Below are positions 1 to 9,825 of a stretch of 64,000 nucleotides of DNA, piece after piece. Both the position numbers and the translations under genes were made by a program. The notes beneath the pieces were generated by a model that did not search any database, was not told where the DNA came from, and saw nothing but the letters and a program-made list of their open reading frames with translations. The number at the start of each line of letters is the position of its first letter. Position 1 is the first letter of the stretch. The stretch comes from Pseudomonadota bacterium (lineage in GTDB: Bacteria > Pseudomonadota > Gammaproteobacteria > Steroidobacterales > Woeseiaceae). The stretch is from the NCBI GenBank assembly GCA_022560695.1, contig JADFSP010000006.1, positions 33,916-97,915 on the forward strand, written 5' to 3'.

Positions 1-7
1 CGGCAGA

Positions 8-86
8 GCCACGTGCCGGACCTTGTTGATCGGAAGTAAAGCGCAGCGAAGCGAGCCATGACGATTAGCAAGGTCCGGCACATGGC
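8..86. repeat. Long imperfect inverted repeat downstream of lpdA
   Basis: Arms at 8-25 and 69-86 pair over 18 bases with a single mismatch (core GTGCCGGACCTTG at 13-25 against its complement at 69-81). They enclose a 43-base loop. The repeat lies immediately after the lpdA stop codon, so it could terminate or protect the end of the suc operon mRNA. There is no U-tract, and the long loop is also typical of a small mobile repeat. The rest of 1-92 shows no gene. Confidence 0.55.
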
Positions 87-92
87 CCTTGC

Positions 93-1520
93 CTAGCGAT
101 TAACGAAGTTGAGCGCGCGATTGTCGGCGGCAAGCGCGGCTTCGTGAATGGCTTCCGCCAAGCTCGGATGAGCGTGAATTGTGCGCTGAACGTCCTCGGT
201 GCTCGCCGAAAATTCCATCGCAAGCACGGCTTCCGCAATCAATTCTCCGGCCATCGGTCCGATGATGTGCACGCCGAGAATCTCATCGTCATCCTTGGCC
301 GCGATGACCTTTACCATGCCACTGGTTTGTTCCATCACCTTCGCCCGGCCACTCGCGGCAAAAGGAAATGATCCGGTTTTGTAAGGTCGTCCGCTGGCTT
401 TTACTTCGTCCTCGGTCTTGCCGACCCAGGCGATCTCGGGTGCCGTGTAAATCACCGAAGGAACAACATCGTAGTTGACTTCCGAACTCTCACCGGCGAT
501 CAGATCGGCTGCCATGACACCTTCTTCGGAACCCTTGTGCGCGAGCATGGGCCCACGAACGCAGTCGCCGATTGCAAATACACCTTTGACGCGAGTGCGA
601 CACGCATCATCGACGACGATGAAGCCGCGCTCGTCGAGCTGTATTCCGGAATCCTCGGCACACAAATCATCGGTGAACGGTCTGCGGCCAACCGCAACGA
701 TCAGTATGTCGACGTCGATCACCTGCTCGCCGGACGCATCGTCAAACTCCACCTTGACGCCTTTCTTGCCGGCTTTCGCCGAAGTGACTTTCGCGCCGAG
801 GCGAATGTCGAGGCCCTGTTTCCTGAATTCCTTGCCAGCCACGCTCGCAACATCACGATCCGTCATGAACAAGAGTTCGTCCATCGCCTCCAGCACCGTT
901 ACCTTCGAACCGAGGCGCGCCCACACGCTTCCGAGTTCGAGCCCGATGATGCCGGCGCCGATAACGCCGAGGTGCTCCGGCACTTCATCAAATTCGAGCG
1001 CACTCCAGGAGTCGACAATCCTGTCGTCGTCGAAGGGCGCCAACTTGAGCTCCATCGGAGTCGAACCGGGAGCTAAAATTACGTGGCGCGCATCAATGAT
1101 TTCGGCCTCGCCTGCGGCCGGTGTGAACTCGACTTTCTTGCCGGCCAGCAATTTTCCGTGGCCAACCAGCCCCTCCACTTTGTTTGCCTTGAAAAGACCG
1201 CCAATGCCACCGGTCAGTTGCCGAACGATGCTCGCGCGCCGCTTCTGCATGGCGGCGATATCAAGCTCGACTGCGCCGACCATGATGCCGTGCTTCTTGA
1301 ACTCATGCTTCGCACGATGGAATAGCTCGGAAGACTCGAGCAACGCTTTGGATGGAATACAACCCGCATTCAGACACGTACCACCAAAGGCGTGCTTGCC
1401 GTCCTTGTTTTGCCATTCGTCGATGCAGGCAACGGTCATGCCGTGCTGAGCCGCACGAATCGCAGCAATATAGCCGGCGGGACCGGCGCCGATGACGACA
1501 ACGTCGAAACTTTTGCTCAT
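93..1520 (-). CDS. lpdA: Dihydrolipoyl dehydrogenase (E3)
   Basis: This 475-residue flavoprotein reoxidises the dihydrolipoyl arm of E2 with NAD+ as acceptor in the 2-oxoglutarate dehydrogenase complex. It has an N-terminal FAD-binding GAGPAG (residues 11-16), the redox disulphide C49/C54 in GGTCLNAGCIPSK, a second nucleotide-binding GAGIIGLELG motif, and the C-terminal HAHPSLAEAIHE dimer segment carrying the His-Glu pair. Length is normal for the family. It is the last gene of sucA-sucB-lpdA on the minus strand, 14 bases after sucB, so it is probably the E3 devoted to this complex, although it could also serve pyruvate dehydrogenase or glycine cleavage. Confidence 0.97.
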   Translation of the reverse strand: MSKSFDVVVIGAGPAGYIAAIRAAQHGMTVACIDEWQNKDGKHAFGGTCLNAGCIPSKALLESSELFHRAKHEFKKHGIMVGAVELDIAAMQKRRASIVRQLTGGIGGLFKANKVEGLVGHGKLLAGKKVEFTPAAGEAEIIDARHVILAPGSTPMELKLAPFDDDRIVDSWSALEFDEVPEHLGVIGAGIIGLELGSVWARLGSKVTVLEAMDELLFMTDRDVASVAGKEFRKQGLDIRLGAKVTSAKAGKKGVKVEFDDASGEQVIDVDILIVAVGRRPFTDDLCAEDSGIQLDERGFIVVDDACRTRVKGVFAIGDCVRGPMLAHKGSEEGVMAADLIAGESSEVNYDVVPSVIYTAPEIAWVGKTEDEVKASGRPYKTGSFPFAASGRAKVMEQTSGMVKVIAAKDDDEILGVHIIGPMAGELIAEAVLAMEFSASTEDVQRTIHAHPSLAEAIHEAALAADNRALNFVNR

Positions 1521-1534
1521 CTTTTCTCCGGTTC

Positions 1535-2752
1535 CTAAACCTGCAGCAACAGTCTGCTTGGATCCTCAAGCTGTTGTTTGATCGTCACAAGAAACTGCAC
1601 AGCCTCACGGCCATCGATGATACGGTGATCATAGGTCAGAGCGAGATACATCATCGGCCGCGGGACGACCGCACCGTCGATAACCACCGGTCGCTGCTCG
1701 ATGGAATGCATGCCGAGGATTGCGCTCTGCGGTGGATTCAATATCGGCGTCGACATCATTGAACCGAAAATGCCACCATTCGTAATCGTGAACGTGCCAC
1801 CGGTAAGATCCTCCATACCGATCGAGCCATCCTGAACTTTCCTGGCCATGTCGCCAAGCTCCCTCTCAAAGCCGGCGAAACTCAATTGATCGACGTCGCG
1901 AAGGACCGGCACCATCAAGCCACGCTCAGACGAAACGGCAATTCCGATGTCGTAGTAATTGTGGTAGATGATGTCATTGTCTTCAACTGATGCATTGACG
2001 ACCGGGAATTTCTTCAGACCTTCGACGACTGCCTTGGCGAAAAATGACATGAACCCGAGCCGGACGCCGTGCTCCTCCTCGAACGTTTCGCGGTAGCGGC
2101 TTCGCAACGCCTTGACTTCGGTCAGATCGACTTCATTAAATGTCGTCAGCATCGCCGCCTGCTGCTGTGCTGCAACCATTCGTTCCGCGATACGCGCACG
2201 TAGCCGTGTCATGGGCACGCGCTGCTCCTTGCGTTCGAGCGCAACGATGGTGCCATCGTCAGCACCCGCCGGTGCGGAATCGCCCGGTGCGACATTGCCG
2301 CCGTCATAAGACTTGAGAAACGACATGACGTCAGCCTTGGTCACACGACCGTCTTTGCCGCTACCGGTGACCATCGTCGCATCGAGATCGTGTTCGTCGA
2401 GCAATCGACGCACTGCGGGACTGGTCTTGACGACTTTGGCTGCCGCCGGCTCGCCGGGAATCTCTGCTGCGTCAACGGCTGCTGCGGCCGGCGCCGCGGC
2501 GACCTCGGCAGTAGCTCCTACCTGTAGAATCGCCAATACGTCCCCGGTCGTCACGGTCGTACCGTCGCCGATTTTGATGTCCTGCAGTACACCGGCAGCC
2601 GGTGCCGGAATCTCGAGAACCACTTTGTCCGTTTCCAGATCAACCAGATTTTCGTCACGAGATACCGAATCACCAATTTTCTTGTGCCACGCAACCAGAG
2701 TTGCATCGCTCACCGATTCCGGCAATGGTGGCACCTTGATCTCAATCGTCAT
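1535..2752 (-). CDS. sucB: 2-oxoglutarate dehydrogenase E2, dihydrolipoyllysine succinyltransferase
   Basis: This E2 core of the 2-oxoglutarate dehydrogenase complex (405 aa) transfers the succinyl group from lipoate to CoA. A single lipoyl domain occupies about residues 1-77, with lipoyl-lysine K43 in the sequence DLETDKVV. An Ala/Pro-rich linker, an E3-binding domain ([14 protein letters not shown]) and the catalytic domain follow, with active-site H376 and D380 in [12 protein letters not shown]. The start codon overlaps the end of sucA by four bases (ATGA), which implies translational coupling and equal dosage. Confidence 0.97.
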   Translation of the reverse strand: MTIEIKVPPLPESVSDATLVAWHKKIGDSVSRDENLVDLETDKVVLEIPAPAAGVLQDIKIGDGTTVTTGDVLAILQVGATAEVAAAPAAAAVDAAEIPGEPAAAKVVKTSPAVRRLLDEHDLDATMVTGSGKDGRVTKADVMSFLKSYDGGNVAPGDSAPAGADDGTIVALERKEQRVPMTRLRARIAERMVAAQQQAAMLTTFNEVDLTEVKALRSRYRETFEEEHGVRLGFMSFFAKAVVEGLKKFPVVNASVEDNDIIYHNYYDIGIAVSSERGLMVPVLRDVDQLSFAGFERELGDMARKVQDGSIGMEDLTGGTFTITNGGIFGSMMSTPILNPPQSAILGMHSIEQRPVVIDGAVVPRPMMYLALTYDHRIIDGREAVQFLVTIKQQLEDPSRLLLQV

Positions 2753-5628
2753 TTGGACTTCCGTTTCGTTTTTCTGGGCTTGGCGGATTTGCTCGCCTTG
2801 ATGTCAATGCCGAGAGCGGCCTCGACCAACGCCTGCTGTTGTCGTAAGTGAAGCTTGAATACTCCGGATGCCGGCGCCGCCGCACTCTGCCGACCCGCAT
2901 AGTAAAGATGCTGGTGATCTTGCAACGGCTCCTGTAACCGATGCCGGATCTGATACCACGCTCCCTGGTTCTGCGGTTCTTCCTGACACCATACGATATT
3001 TTCGACATGCTGGTATTGCGATAGCAGTCTCGCATACTCGGCAATCGGAAATGGATACAGTTGCTCGACACGAATCAACGCCACGTCACGACAGCCGTGT
3101 ACGTGCCGCGCTTCGAGCAGATCGTAATAAACTTTTCCGCTGCAAAATACGACACGACGCGAATCATCCGGCCCGATGTCTTCGACCTCCGCGATGATCA
3201 GTTCGAATTGGCCGGTCGACAATTCGGTGACCGGCGATGCTGAGATCTTGTGGCGCAACAAGCTCTTCGGTGTCATGACGATCAACGGTTTGCGAAATGA
3301 TCGCAGCATCTGCCGGCGCAGCATGTGAAACATCTGCGACGGTGTCGACGGCACGCATACCTGCATGTTGTGCTCCGCGCATAGCTGCAGGAAGCGTTCG
3401 AGCCTGGCCGATGAGTGCTCCGGACCCTGCCCCTCGTATCCGTGCGGCAGGAACAGGGTGATGCCGCAAAGTCTTCCCCACTTCGCGTCGCCAGAACTGA
3501 TGAACTGATCGATGACCACCTGAGCACCGTTGGCAAAATCACCGAACTGTGCCTCCCAGATTACCAATGTGTCCGGCTCGGTCGTCGAATAGCCGTATTC
3601 GAATCCAAGCACGGCTTCTTCCGATAGCAGGGAGTCGATGACGCGAAACGCATCGGGCCGATCGGAAATATGCTCGAGCGGCGTGTATTCGCGATTGTTG
3701 ACCTGGCTGTGCAGGACCGCATGACGATGGAAAAATGTGCCACGGCTGCTGTCTTGCCCGACCAGCCGGCAGCAATAGCCATCCTCGAGCAAGGCCGCGT
3801 ATGCCATCGTCTCGGCAAAGCCCCAATCCATGTCGACTTCACCAGCCGTCATTCGTTTGCGTTCGTCGACAATGCGCTGAACTCTTCCATGCAGCTTCAT
3901 ATCCGGTGGGAAGGTAGTCACGGCTGCGCCAATTTTCGCGACTCGACCCGGGCTGATCGTCGTATCGACGTACTCGTCCCAGGTCGCGTTGATATACGGT
4001 GACCAGTCAACCGTAAATTCGTTACCGATCATTCCCAGCGACGATTTTGGCACGGGTTCACCGTGGTCAAGCCGATCGCGATACTTTTCCTGCAGATCAC
4101 TTACGCCGGCAGCCGTGATGATCTGCCTGTCAATCAGCTTGTCGGCATACAGCTCACGCGTCGTGCGATGCTTTCGTATGCGCGCGTACATGATTGGCTG
4201 GGTAGCCGCGGGCTCGTCTGCTTCATTGTGCCCGTGTCTGCGGTAGCAGACGAGATCAATGACCACGTCTTTCTTGAATTTCTGTCGATACTGAAGCGCC
4301 AGACGCGTCACAAAAATGGCAGCTTCCGGGTCGTCGCCATTCACATGAAATATCGGCGCCTCGATCATCTTCGCAACGTCACTGCAATAGTCGGTCGAGC
4401 GTGCATCGGACGGACGGCTCGTTGTAAATCCGATCTGATTATTGATGACGATATGAACGGTACCGCCTGTTCGAAAACCATTGGTCTGTGATATCTGGAA
4501 AGTTTCGGTGACGACCCCCTGTCCCGAGAACGAGGCGTCACCATGAATCAGCACCGGCAACACTTCCTGACGCTCAACATCGTCTCGTCGCTGCTGTCGC
4601 GCGCGCACCGAACCCTGCACGACCGGGTTGACAATTTCCAGATGCGAGGGATTGAACGCGAGCGCGATATGCACGTTCCCGCCCGGCGTTTTCATGTCCG
4701 CCGAAAATCCCTTGTGGTATTTGACGTCACCCGAGCCCTTGAGCTCCCCGGGGTCGTAGTCGCCCTCAAATTCCTCGAACAATTCGTCCGCTGACTTGCC
4801 GAGAATATTGACGAGTACGTTGATACGCCCGCGATGCGCCATTCCGATCACAATTTCGCGAATGCCGGAAATACCGCCCTGATGAATCAGATCGTCAAGC
4901 ATCGGAATCAGGCTTTCGCCGCCTTCGAGGGAGAAACGCTTTTGACCGACGTAACGCGTGTGCAAATAGTGCTCGATGCCTTCGGCACTCGTCAGCTGCT
5001 CCAGTATCGTCAGGCGCTCTTTACTGGACAACGTATCTGCCGCTGCCCCCTTTTCGTATCGGCTGCGTAGCCATAGCCGCTCTCGAGCCCGCGAGATGTG
5101 CGCGAATTCGGCGCCAATCTTGCCACAGTAGAGAGACTGCAACAGGGCAATGATTTCCCTGAGCTTCATCCGCTTGGCGCTATTGCTGACCAGCCCACCG
5201 GTATAGAAATCGTCGTCCATATCAGCCTCGGTCAAGCCGAGGTAATCCAGCTTCAACACGCCAGGCACTGGCCGCTCCATGAGCCCCAGCGGGTCGATGT
5301 CGGCAATCTGATGGCCGCGTAAGCCATAGACCTGTATCAATCTGGACACCGCGGCCTGTTTTTCCCCGGAAGGCATGGCGCTGCCGGAGACTGCCGACCT
5401 GATACGGCCACTGCGGCGGCCATTCCTGGCAAGATTCAGCAGGTCGTCGCGGATCGGCGAGTGAGCAATTTCGCTGTCAGGGTCACCCAGCGATTCGAAA
5501 TATTCAGCCCACTCGTCGGGAATCGATTCCGGCTGGTTCAGGAACTTTTCGTACAGGGCTTCGACAGCACTGGCGTTGGTGCCGAACAGCGGTGTCGAGG
5601 CGTACTGGTCCTTCAGGGAAGTGCTCAT
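2749..5628 (-). CDS. sucA: 2-oxoglutarate dehydrogenase E1
   Basis: This thiamine-diphosphate dependent E1 component (959 aa, usual length about 930-960) decarboxylates 2-oxoglutarate and passes the succinyl group to the SucB lipoyl arm. It begins with the short N-terminal segment typical of OdhA/SucA that binds the E2 core. The family blocks [20 protein letters not shown] and [13 protein letters not shown] are intact, and the C terminus holds the transketolase-like pyrimidine and C-terminal domains, ending in a Lys/Arg-rich tail. It is the first gene of the suc operon. No sdh genes lie upstream. The preceding gene is an unrelated small membrane protein on the same strand. Confidence 0.97.
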   Translation of the reverse strand: MSTSLKDQYASTPLFGTNASAVEALYEKFLNQPESIPDEWAEYFESLGDPDSEIAHSPIRDDLLNLARNGRRSGRIRSAVSGSAMPSGEKQAAVSRLIQVYGLRGHQIADIDPLGLMERPVPGVLKLDYLGLTEADMDDDFYTGGLVSNSAKRMKLREIIALLQSLYCGKIGAEFAHISRARERLWLRSRYEKGAAADTLSSKERLTILEQLTSAEGIEHYLHTRYVGQKRFSLEGGESLIPMLDDLIHQGGISGIREIVIGMAHRGRINVLVNILGKSADELFEEFEGDYDPGELKGSGDVKYHKGFSADMKTPGGNVHIALAFNPSHLEIVNPVVQGSVRARQQRRDDVERQEVLPVLIHGDASFSGQGVVTETFQISQTNGFRTGGTVHIVINNQIGFTTSRPSDARSTDYCSDVAKMIEAPIFHVNGDDPEAAIFVTRLALQYRQKFKKDVVIDLVCYRRHGHNEADEPAATQPIMYARIRKHRTTRELYADKLIDRQIITAAGVSDLQEKYRDRLDHGEPVPKSSLGMIGNEFTVDWSPYINATWDEYVDTTISPGRVAKIGAAVTTFPPDMKLHGRVQRIVDERKRMTAGEVDMDWGFAETMAYAALLEDGYCCRLVGQDSSRGTFFHRHAVLHSQVNNREYTPLEHISDRPDAFRVIDSLLSEEAVLGFEYGYSTTEPDTLVIWEAQFGDFANGAQVVIDQFISSGDAKWGRLCGITLFLPHGYEGQGPEHSSARLERFLQLCAEHNMQVCVPSTPSQMFHMLRRQMLRSFRKPLIVMTPKSLLRHKISASPVTELSTGQFELIIAEVEDIGPDDSRRVVFCSGKVYYDLLEARHVHGCRDVALIRVEQLYPFPIAEYARLLSQYQHVENIVWCQEEPQNQGAWYQIRHRLQEPLQDHQHLYYAGRQSAAAPASGVFKLHLRQQQALVEAALGIDIKASKSAKPRKTKRKSK

Positions 5629-5740
5629 GACAATAGGAACTTGCGGGCCCTGCGAGGCCCCTCGTGGGTTGCTTGAATCGCAGCTTGCAAACGGGGCGCT
5701 AGTTTATCCCAAGCCATTGACGTTGGGAATCGAATCGCCG

Positions 5741-6217
5741 CTACAGCACCTTTAGCAGGTGGATGAACTCGTAGCAGACCAGGCAGCAGTAGAAACTGAA
5801 GAATATTGTGAGCAGCAATCCGGTCCGAAACCGATTCAGAAACCGGGCCTTCGCGAGAAACACGAGTATCAGAATACTGGTGCCAGTGAGAATCATTTTG
5901 CTGGCAGTAAACGCAGCCGTGCCGTGCCCCAGTAAAACTGCCATGAACGGGTTTGCCTCGATCATGCCCGCATCGAGCAACTTGAGCGTCATGATCGCAT
6001 CGATGCAGCTCAGCAACATCGTGCCGACGGCGAGGAAGAACAGCCACGGATGGTGCCAGTCGAGGAACACAACATCGTCTTCGTCGCGTCTGCGTATGTC
6101 ACGCCGACGCGAGCGGAGGAACCCGAATAATACAGTGCGCCAGGTAAACCTTCGCCGGTTCACCTCATCCCGTTTGTCATCGACTGCGTCGGTCACATCC
6201 ATTCGTGCCATCCCCAT
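5741..6217 (-). CDS. Small membrane protein, DUF5658-like
   Basis: This is a 158-residue protein of unknown function. A charged, Arg-rich N-terminal 45 residues precede a segment reading DWHHPWLFFLAVGTMLLS, and three to four hydrophobic helices follow, one holding the sequence LLDAGMIEANPFM. That pattern (DxxxT-like helix, then EANPxM) is what I recall for the DUF5658 group of inner-membrane proteins. Several in-frame ATGs (6217, 6211, 6202) compete as starts and none has a convincing Shine-Dalgarno, so the N terminus is uncertain. It lies 112 bases upstream of sucA on the same strand but need not be co-functional. Confidence 0.7.
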   Translation of the reverse strand: MGMARMDVTDAVDDKRDEVNRRRFTWRTVLFGFLRSRRRDIRRRDEDDVVFLDWHHPWLFFLAVGTMLLSCIDAIMTLKLLDAGMIEANPFMAVLLGHGTAAFTASKMILTGTSILILVFLAKARFLNRFRTGLLLTIFFSFYCCLVCYEFIHLLKVL

Positions 6218-6395
6218 TCGTCTGTTTTCTGTCCTGGCGGGTTCGGACCCATCATATTTGGGTAATCGTGTTCAAAGCTGTGACAGAATCTGCAGTTTTA
6301 CGCCTGACCCGCACCGTGTTGCCGATTGGAGCTGTCCCGCAAAAGAGCGATAATCACGGCTTCCCGGTATTCGGCACATCACAAGACCCGACTCG

Positions 6396-7604
6396 ATGAA
6401 AACGTATTCAGCAACATTATCAAGCGGCGAAACCGTTCTCTATGTGGACCGCAAGCGCTGGCTCTGGCTTCTGTCCGTCATCTACCCGCTGCAGCCATTG
6501 CCCGGAATGTGGCTGCACTCGATGACGGGCAGTCAGCTCTGGCTGCTGCTGCCGTTGCTGCTGAACTACGGGATTGCACCACTGATTGACTGGCTGGTGG
6601 GCGAAGATCGTAACAATCCGCCCGAGGAAGTCGTGATGCAGGTTAACGGGGACTTCTACTATCGGCGTCTGTGCTATGCCGCCGTGCCACTGCACTACGT
6701 TTCCATGATCGGTGTCGCGTGGTACATCGGCACGCAGGATCTGAGCTGGTGGGCCGTGCTTGGGCTGGCGGCAGTTGCCGGCATGGCGTCGGGGCTGGCC
6801 ATCAACACGGGCCACGAGCTCGGCCACAAGAACTCGTTCCTTGAAAAGACACTCGCGAAAATCGTACTGGCCGTGCCGGCCTATGGCCACTTCACAATCG
6901 ATCATAACCGCGGACACCATCGCGACGTCGCAACACCGGAAGATCCATCAAGCGCGAGAATGGGTGAAAGCATTTACAAATTCGCCCTGCGGGATTTTGC
7001 CGGGGCATTCATGCGCGCCTGGTCATTTGAGAGAGAGCGGCTCGCGCCTCGCGACAAGTCGGTATGGCACCCCAAAAATCAAATACTGCAGTCGTTTGCT
7101 CTTACTGCCACACTATCGTTCGGCTTGATCGCCGCATTCGGCTGGATAATGATCCCGTTCCTGCTCGTCCATAACGTGTTTGCATGGTGGCAGCTGACCA
7201 GTGCAAATTACGTCCAGCATTACGGGTTATTGCGCCAGCAAGACGAACAGGGTCGGTACGAACGGTGCGAGCCGCATCACTCCTGGAACAGCAATCATGT
7301 TTTCAGCAACCTGGTATTGTTCCACCTCGAACGTCACTCGGACCATCATGCGCACCCGTACCGACGGTACCAGTCGCTGCGCCATTTTGACGACATACCG
7401 CAACTTCCGAACGGCTACTTCGGAGTCTACCTGCTCGCCTACATACCGTGGCTTTGGTTCCATGTCATGGACAAGCGATTATTGAACCTGCCCCATGTCC
7501 AGGGCGATCTGGATAAACTCAACATCGACGATGATGCGCGGGCGGCGATCTTTCTGCAATACGGACGCAACCAGATGATCGAGCCAACGCTCGGTTCCCC
7601 ATAA
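6396..7604 (+). CDS. alkB: Alkane 1-monooxygenase (AlkB family)
   Basis: This integral-membrane di-iron hydroxylase (402 aa) oxidises the terminal methyl of medium-chain n-alkanes or related alkyl chains and needs rubredoxin as electron donor. Hydrophobic helices surround the three histidine boxes: HELGH at 140-144, HNRGHH at 170-175 followed by the sequence VATPEDPSSAR, and LERHSDHHAHP at 311-321. The AlkB signature between boxes two and three reads NYVQHYGLLR (271-280), where most members I know have Glu in place of the Gln. No rubredoxin, rubredoxin reductase or AlkS-type regulator lies nearby, so electron partners must be encoded elsewhere. Confidence 0.93.
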   Translation: MKTYSATLSSGETVLYVDRKRWLWLLSVIYPLQPLPGMWLHSMTGSQLWLLLPLLLNYGIAPLIDWLVGEDRNNPPEEVVMQVNGDFYYRRLCYAAVPLHYVSMIGVAWYIGTQDLSWWAVLGLAAVAGMASGLAINTGHELGHKNSFLEKTLAKIVLAVPAYGHFTIDHNRGHHRDVATPEDPSSARMGESIYKFALRDFAGAFMRAWSFERERLAPRDKSVWHPKNQILQSFALTATLSFGLIAAFGWIMIPFLLVHNVFAWWQLTSANYVQHYGLLRQQDEQGRYERCEPHHSWNSNHVFSNLVLFHLERHSDHHAHPYRRYQSLRHFDDIPQLPNGYFGVYLLAYIPWLWFHVMDKRLLNLPHVQGDLDKLNIDDDARAAIFLQYGRNQMIEPTLGSP

Positions 7605-7770
7605 GGCAAACTGAATCTCCGGAGTCCGGTGACCGGTACAGGAAAGATCCGCGGCAACTTTGAACGGCGGGCGTGAGCGCTGTTTTGCAACGATTTGCCG
7701 AAATAATTGGCCTGGCGCGATGGTCTCACCGCGGTAGTCTGTGCGATCCAACTTTTCAGGACCCGATTCG

Positions 7771-8592
7771 ATGACCGCAAAGCGTTCGATTCGTGCGCCA
7801 ATCGTCGCAATACTCGTGATCCTGACTGCGGCATTGTTTGCACGATCGTTTTTGCAACTGCGACTGCAAGAACGGGGGGTTGACGCAGACTTCGCGAAGG
7901 ACCTGAGTTACCTGGTCGTGCCGGTCATCCTCGGCATCCTGATGTTTCCGATTCTCAGAGACAACAAGACGTTTCTGCTCGGCTTGTTCCGAAGAAAGTA
8001 CCTGACGTTGCGGCTGGTCGCCACCGCAATCGCTATCGGCGTATTGATGCGAATAGCATGGTGGTGCCAGCTCGTTGTGCGAGTTTCGTTTGGAATCTCC
8101 GTGGATCCCGATCCTGCGGCCCTCGCTGGACCGAGCTTCTCTTTTGGTTGCCCCCCGTTACCCGTTATCGCGCTGGGTTTTGTCGTCATGGCCGTGCTGA
8201 TTCCCGTCATCGAGGAAATCGTTCACCGCGGCCTGATCCAGTCATCGATGAGCCGCCGCGGACCAGTGGTCGCTATTACTACATCGGCCATCCTGTTTGC
8301 CGTATTTCATCCACCAGCGTCGTACCTGTTCGTCTTCGCCTGGGGCATCGTCTTTGGCATTCAATTCTGGAAATCGCAGACTCTATTGCCTTCATTGGTA
8401 TCGCATGCCACTTACAACGGTCTGATCCAGCTCGACTGGCGTTGCATGACGGGCACGTGGAACCCCCCGAGCTCCGATTTGCCGCTGATCTGGCCGGGTG
8501 TCGTCGCAATCGGCGGGCTGGCGTTTTCCATCGGCATGGTTGCCTGGCTTATTTTGAAAAATGTCGGGATGCACACGGCATCCCGACATTAG
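7771..8592 (+). CDS. CPBP-family intramembrane metalloprotease
   Basis: This multi-pass membrane protein (273 aa from the ATG at 7771; an upstream in-frame ATG at 7741 would add ten residues) has the CPBP/Abi signature. Motif 1 is EEIVHRG (EExxxR), motif 2 is FAVFHPP, and motif 3 is near VSHATYNGL. The family includes CAAX-prenyl protease homologues, and in bacteria it often processes or confers immunity to peptide bacteriocins. The gene is convergent with a double-glycine leader peptide gene only six bases away, which makes maturation of, or self-protection against, that peptide an attractive but unproven role. The start at 7771 has AGGA about 9 bases upstream. Confidence 0.88.
   Translation: MTAKRSIRAPIVAILVILTAALFARSFLQLRLQERGVDADFAKDLSYLVVPVILGILMFPILRDNKTFLLGLFRRKYLTLRLVATAIAIGVLMRIAWWCQLVVRVSFGISVDPDPAALAGPSFSFGCPPLPVIALGFVVMAVLIPVIEEIVHRGLIQSSMSRRGPVVAITTSAILFAVFHPPASYLFVFAWGIVFGIQFWKSQTLLPSLVSHATYNGLIQLDWRCMTGTWNPPSSDLPLIWPGVVAIGGLAFSIGMVAWLILKNVGMHTASRH
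8560..8590 (-). terminator. Rho-independent terminator of the leader-peptide gene
   Basis: Perfect 13-base arms at 8560-8572 and 8578-8590 (AATGTCGGGATGC and its complement) are followed on the minus strand by a T-run. The hairpin overlaps the last codons of the CPBP gene, so the convergent genes share this DNA. Confidence 0.75.
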
Positions 8593-8598
8593 AACGCG

Positions 8599-8787
8599 CT
8601 ACAGCGCGTCGGCGACGCGTTCGATGATGTACGACGTCGCTTCGATAAGGCCTTCATACAAATTGATCATTTCGTCGCCAAACGTGCCTGTATCGTTGAT
8701 ACCGCCATACGTGTTGCCGCCATCGCCCGAGCACGAATCGCTGCCGCCCGACACGAAATCCAGTTCACTTGCTGTTAGTTCCCGCAT
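8599..8787 (-). CDS. Double-glycine leader peptide, bacteriocin-like
   Basis: This 62-residue peptide begins MRELTASELDFVSGG, which fits the class II bacteriocin leader consensus (ELxxxELxxVSGG) cleaved after Gly-Gly by C39 peptidase/ABC exporters. The remaining 47 residues start with SDSCSGDGGNTYGG, are Gly, Ser and acid rich, carry one cysteine, and end in an amphipathic helix-like stretch. A near-perfect Shine-Dalgarno (AAGGAGGT) sits six bases before the ATG, and a strong terminator follows the stop, so this is a self-contained transcription unit. No exporter or C39 peptidase is in the window. It could equally be a Nif11/microcin-like signalling peptide. The N-terminal motif is clear and the activity is not known. 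Confidence 0.82.
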   Translation of the reverse strand: MRELTASELDFVSGGSDSCSGDGGNTYGGINDTGTFGDEMINLYEGLIEATSYIIERVADAL

Positions 8788-8793
8788 GATTCA

Positions 8794-8801
8794 ACCTCCT
8801 T
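8794..8801 (-). promoter_or_regulatory. Very strong Shine-Dalgarno of the leader-peptide gene
   Basis: On the minus strand AAGGAGGT ends six bases before the ATG at 8787. It fixes the start of the 62-residue peptide and predicts high translation. Confidence 0.85.
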
Positions 8802-9025
8802 GTTGAATGATGTCAGTCGTCATTTGCGCGTCCTGCGCACTATCAACGTAATCGTTGCCTCAGTGGCTAACAGCCCGATTAATGCGGCATTTGGCCGATA
8901 TTTGACAAATTCGGCGCAACTGACCCCCGAAGCGTCTCTCAGCCTGTGATACGCCGCACAGAACGTGCTGTTCCAGCGGTCTACGCTGCCAAGGCAATTC
9001 TTCGTTTGGGCAAACGGATACGATC

Positions 9026-9685
9026 ATGAAAAATATTCTCGCAAGAGCTTGCCTGTTGTCGGTGGCATTTTGCGCGGCCGGCGTGGCAAGTGCAGACAAT
9101 TCATTCGGCATAGGCGTGAAAGCCGGCACACTGGGAATCGGCATTGAGGCAATCTGGAGGCCGATTCCGTTCATGGATATTCGGGTCGGCGCCAATTCGT
9201 ACGATTATACGTACAACGGTCCACAGGCAGGCCTGGACTACAACGGAACTCTGAAGCTCGATACCGTGTACGCGACGGGCAATTTCCACTTCCCGTTGAG
9301 CCCGTTCCGCATCACTGCGGGCCTGTTCTCGAATGGCAACGAGTTCCAGTTTACCAGCGTCGACAGCGGTACTTTCGATATCGGCGGCAGCACGTACACC
9401 CTGGCCGACGTCGGATCGCTGACCAGCGTCGTGTCATTTGAGGACACGGCGCCCTACCTTGGTATCGGTTTCGACTTTACCGTGTTCGACAAGGTCGGCA
9501 TGAACCTCGACCTGGGCGTTCTTTGGCAGGATGAGCCGGTTGTAACGATGCAGGCCTCGGGTTTACTTGCGAATGACCCGACGTTTCTCGCGGCCGTCGA
9601 AATAGAGCGGCAGCAACTTGCCGACGAAATGAGCAGTTTCAAGGCCTATCCGGTCGTATCACTGGGCTTCGTCTTTAACTTCTGA
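9026..9685 (+). CDS. Predicted outer-membrane beta-barrel protein
   Basis: This 219-residue protein begins with a Sec signal peptide (about residues 1-24, cleavage after VASA). Alternating hydrophobic stretches, Gly-rich turns such as GIGVKAGTLGIGIE, and a C-terminal VSLGFVFNF ending in Phe follow, as expected for a BAM substrate. The layout suggests an 8-stranded barrel with periplasmic turns. I do not recognise a specific family, though OmpW or OmpA-like barrels have a similar size. It stands alone between convergent or divergent neighbours. Confidence 0.75.
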   Translation: MKNILARACLLSVAFCAAGVASADNSFGIGVKAGTLGIGIEAIWRPIPFMDIRVGANSYDYTYNGPQAGLDYNGTLKLDTVYATGNFHFPLSPFRITAGLFSNGNEFQFTSVDSGTFDIGGSTYTLADVGSLTSVVSFEDTAPYLGIGFDFTVFDKVGMNLDLGVLWQDEPVVTMQASGLLANDPTFLAAVEIERQQLADEMSSFKAYPVVSLGFVFNF

Positions 9686-9825
9686 TCGGCGGCGATTATC
9701 GGACCATTTCGCGGCTCTTAGAGCCATGCGTAAACAGGTCGGACGCAGCTGCAGCGGCGGAAAATTCCTGAATTGCCCGCGTGCGATCGCGGGCCAGATG
9801 CATTGCTGCCGAATCGGCCATGCGA

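Noticed and set aside
475..1449. Plus-strand reading frame (324 codons) opposite lpdA
   Set aside because: Ser/Pro/Arg-rich antisense product, and lpdA on the other strand is unambiguous.
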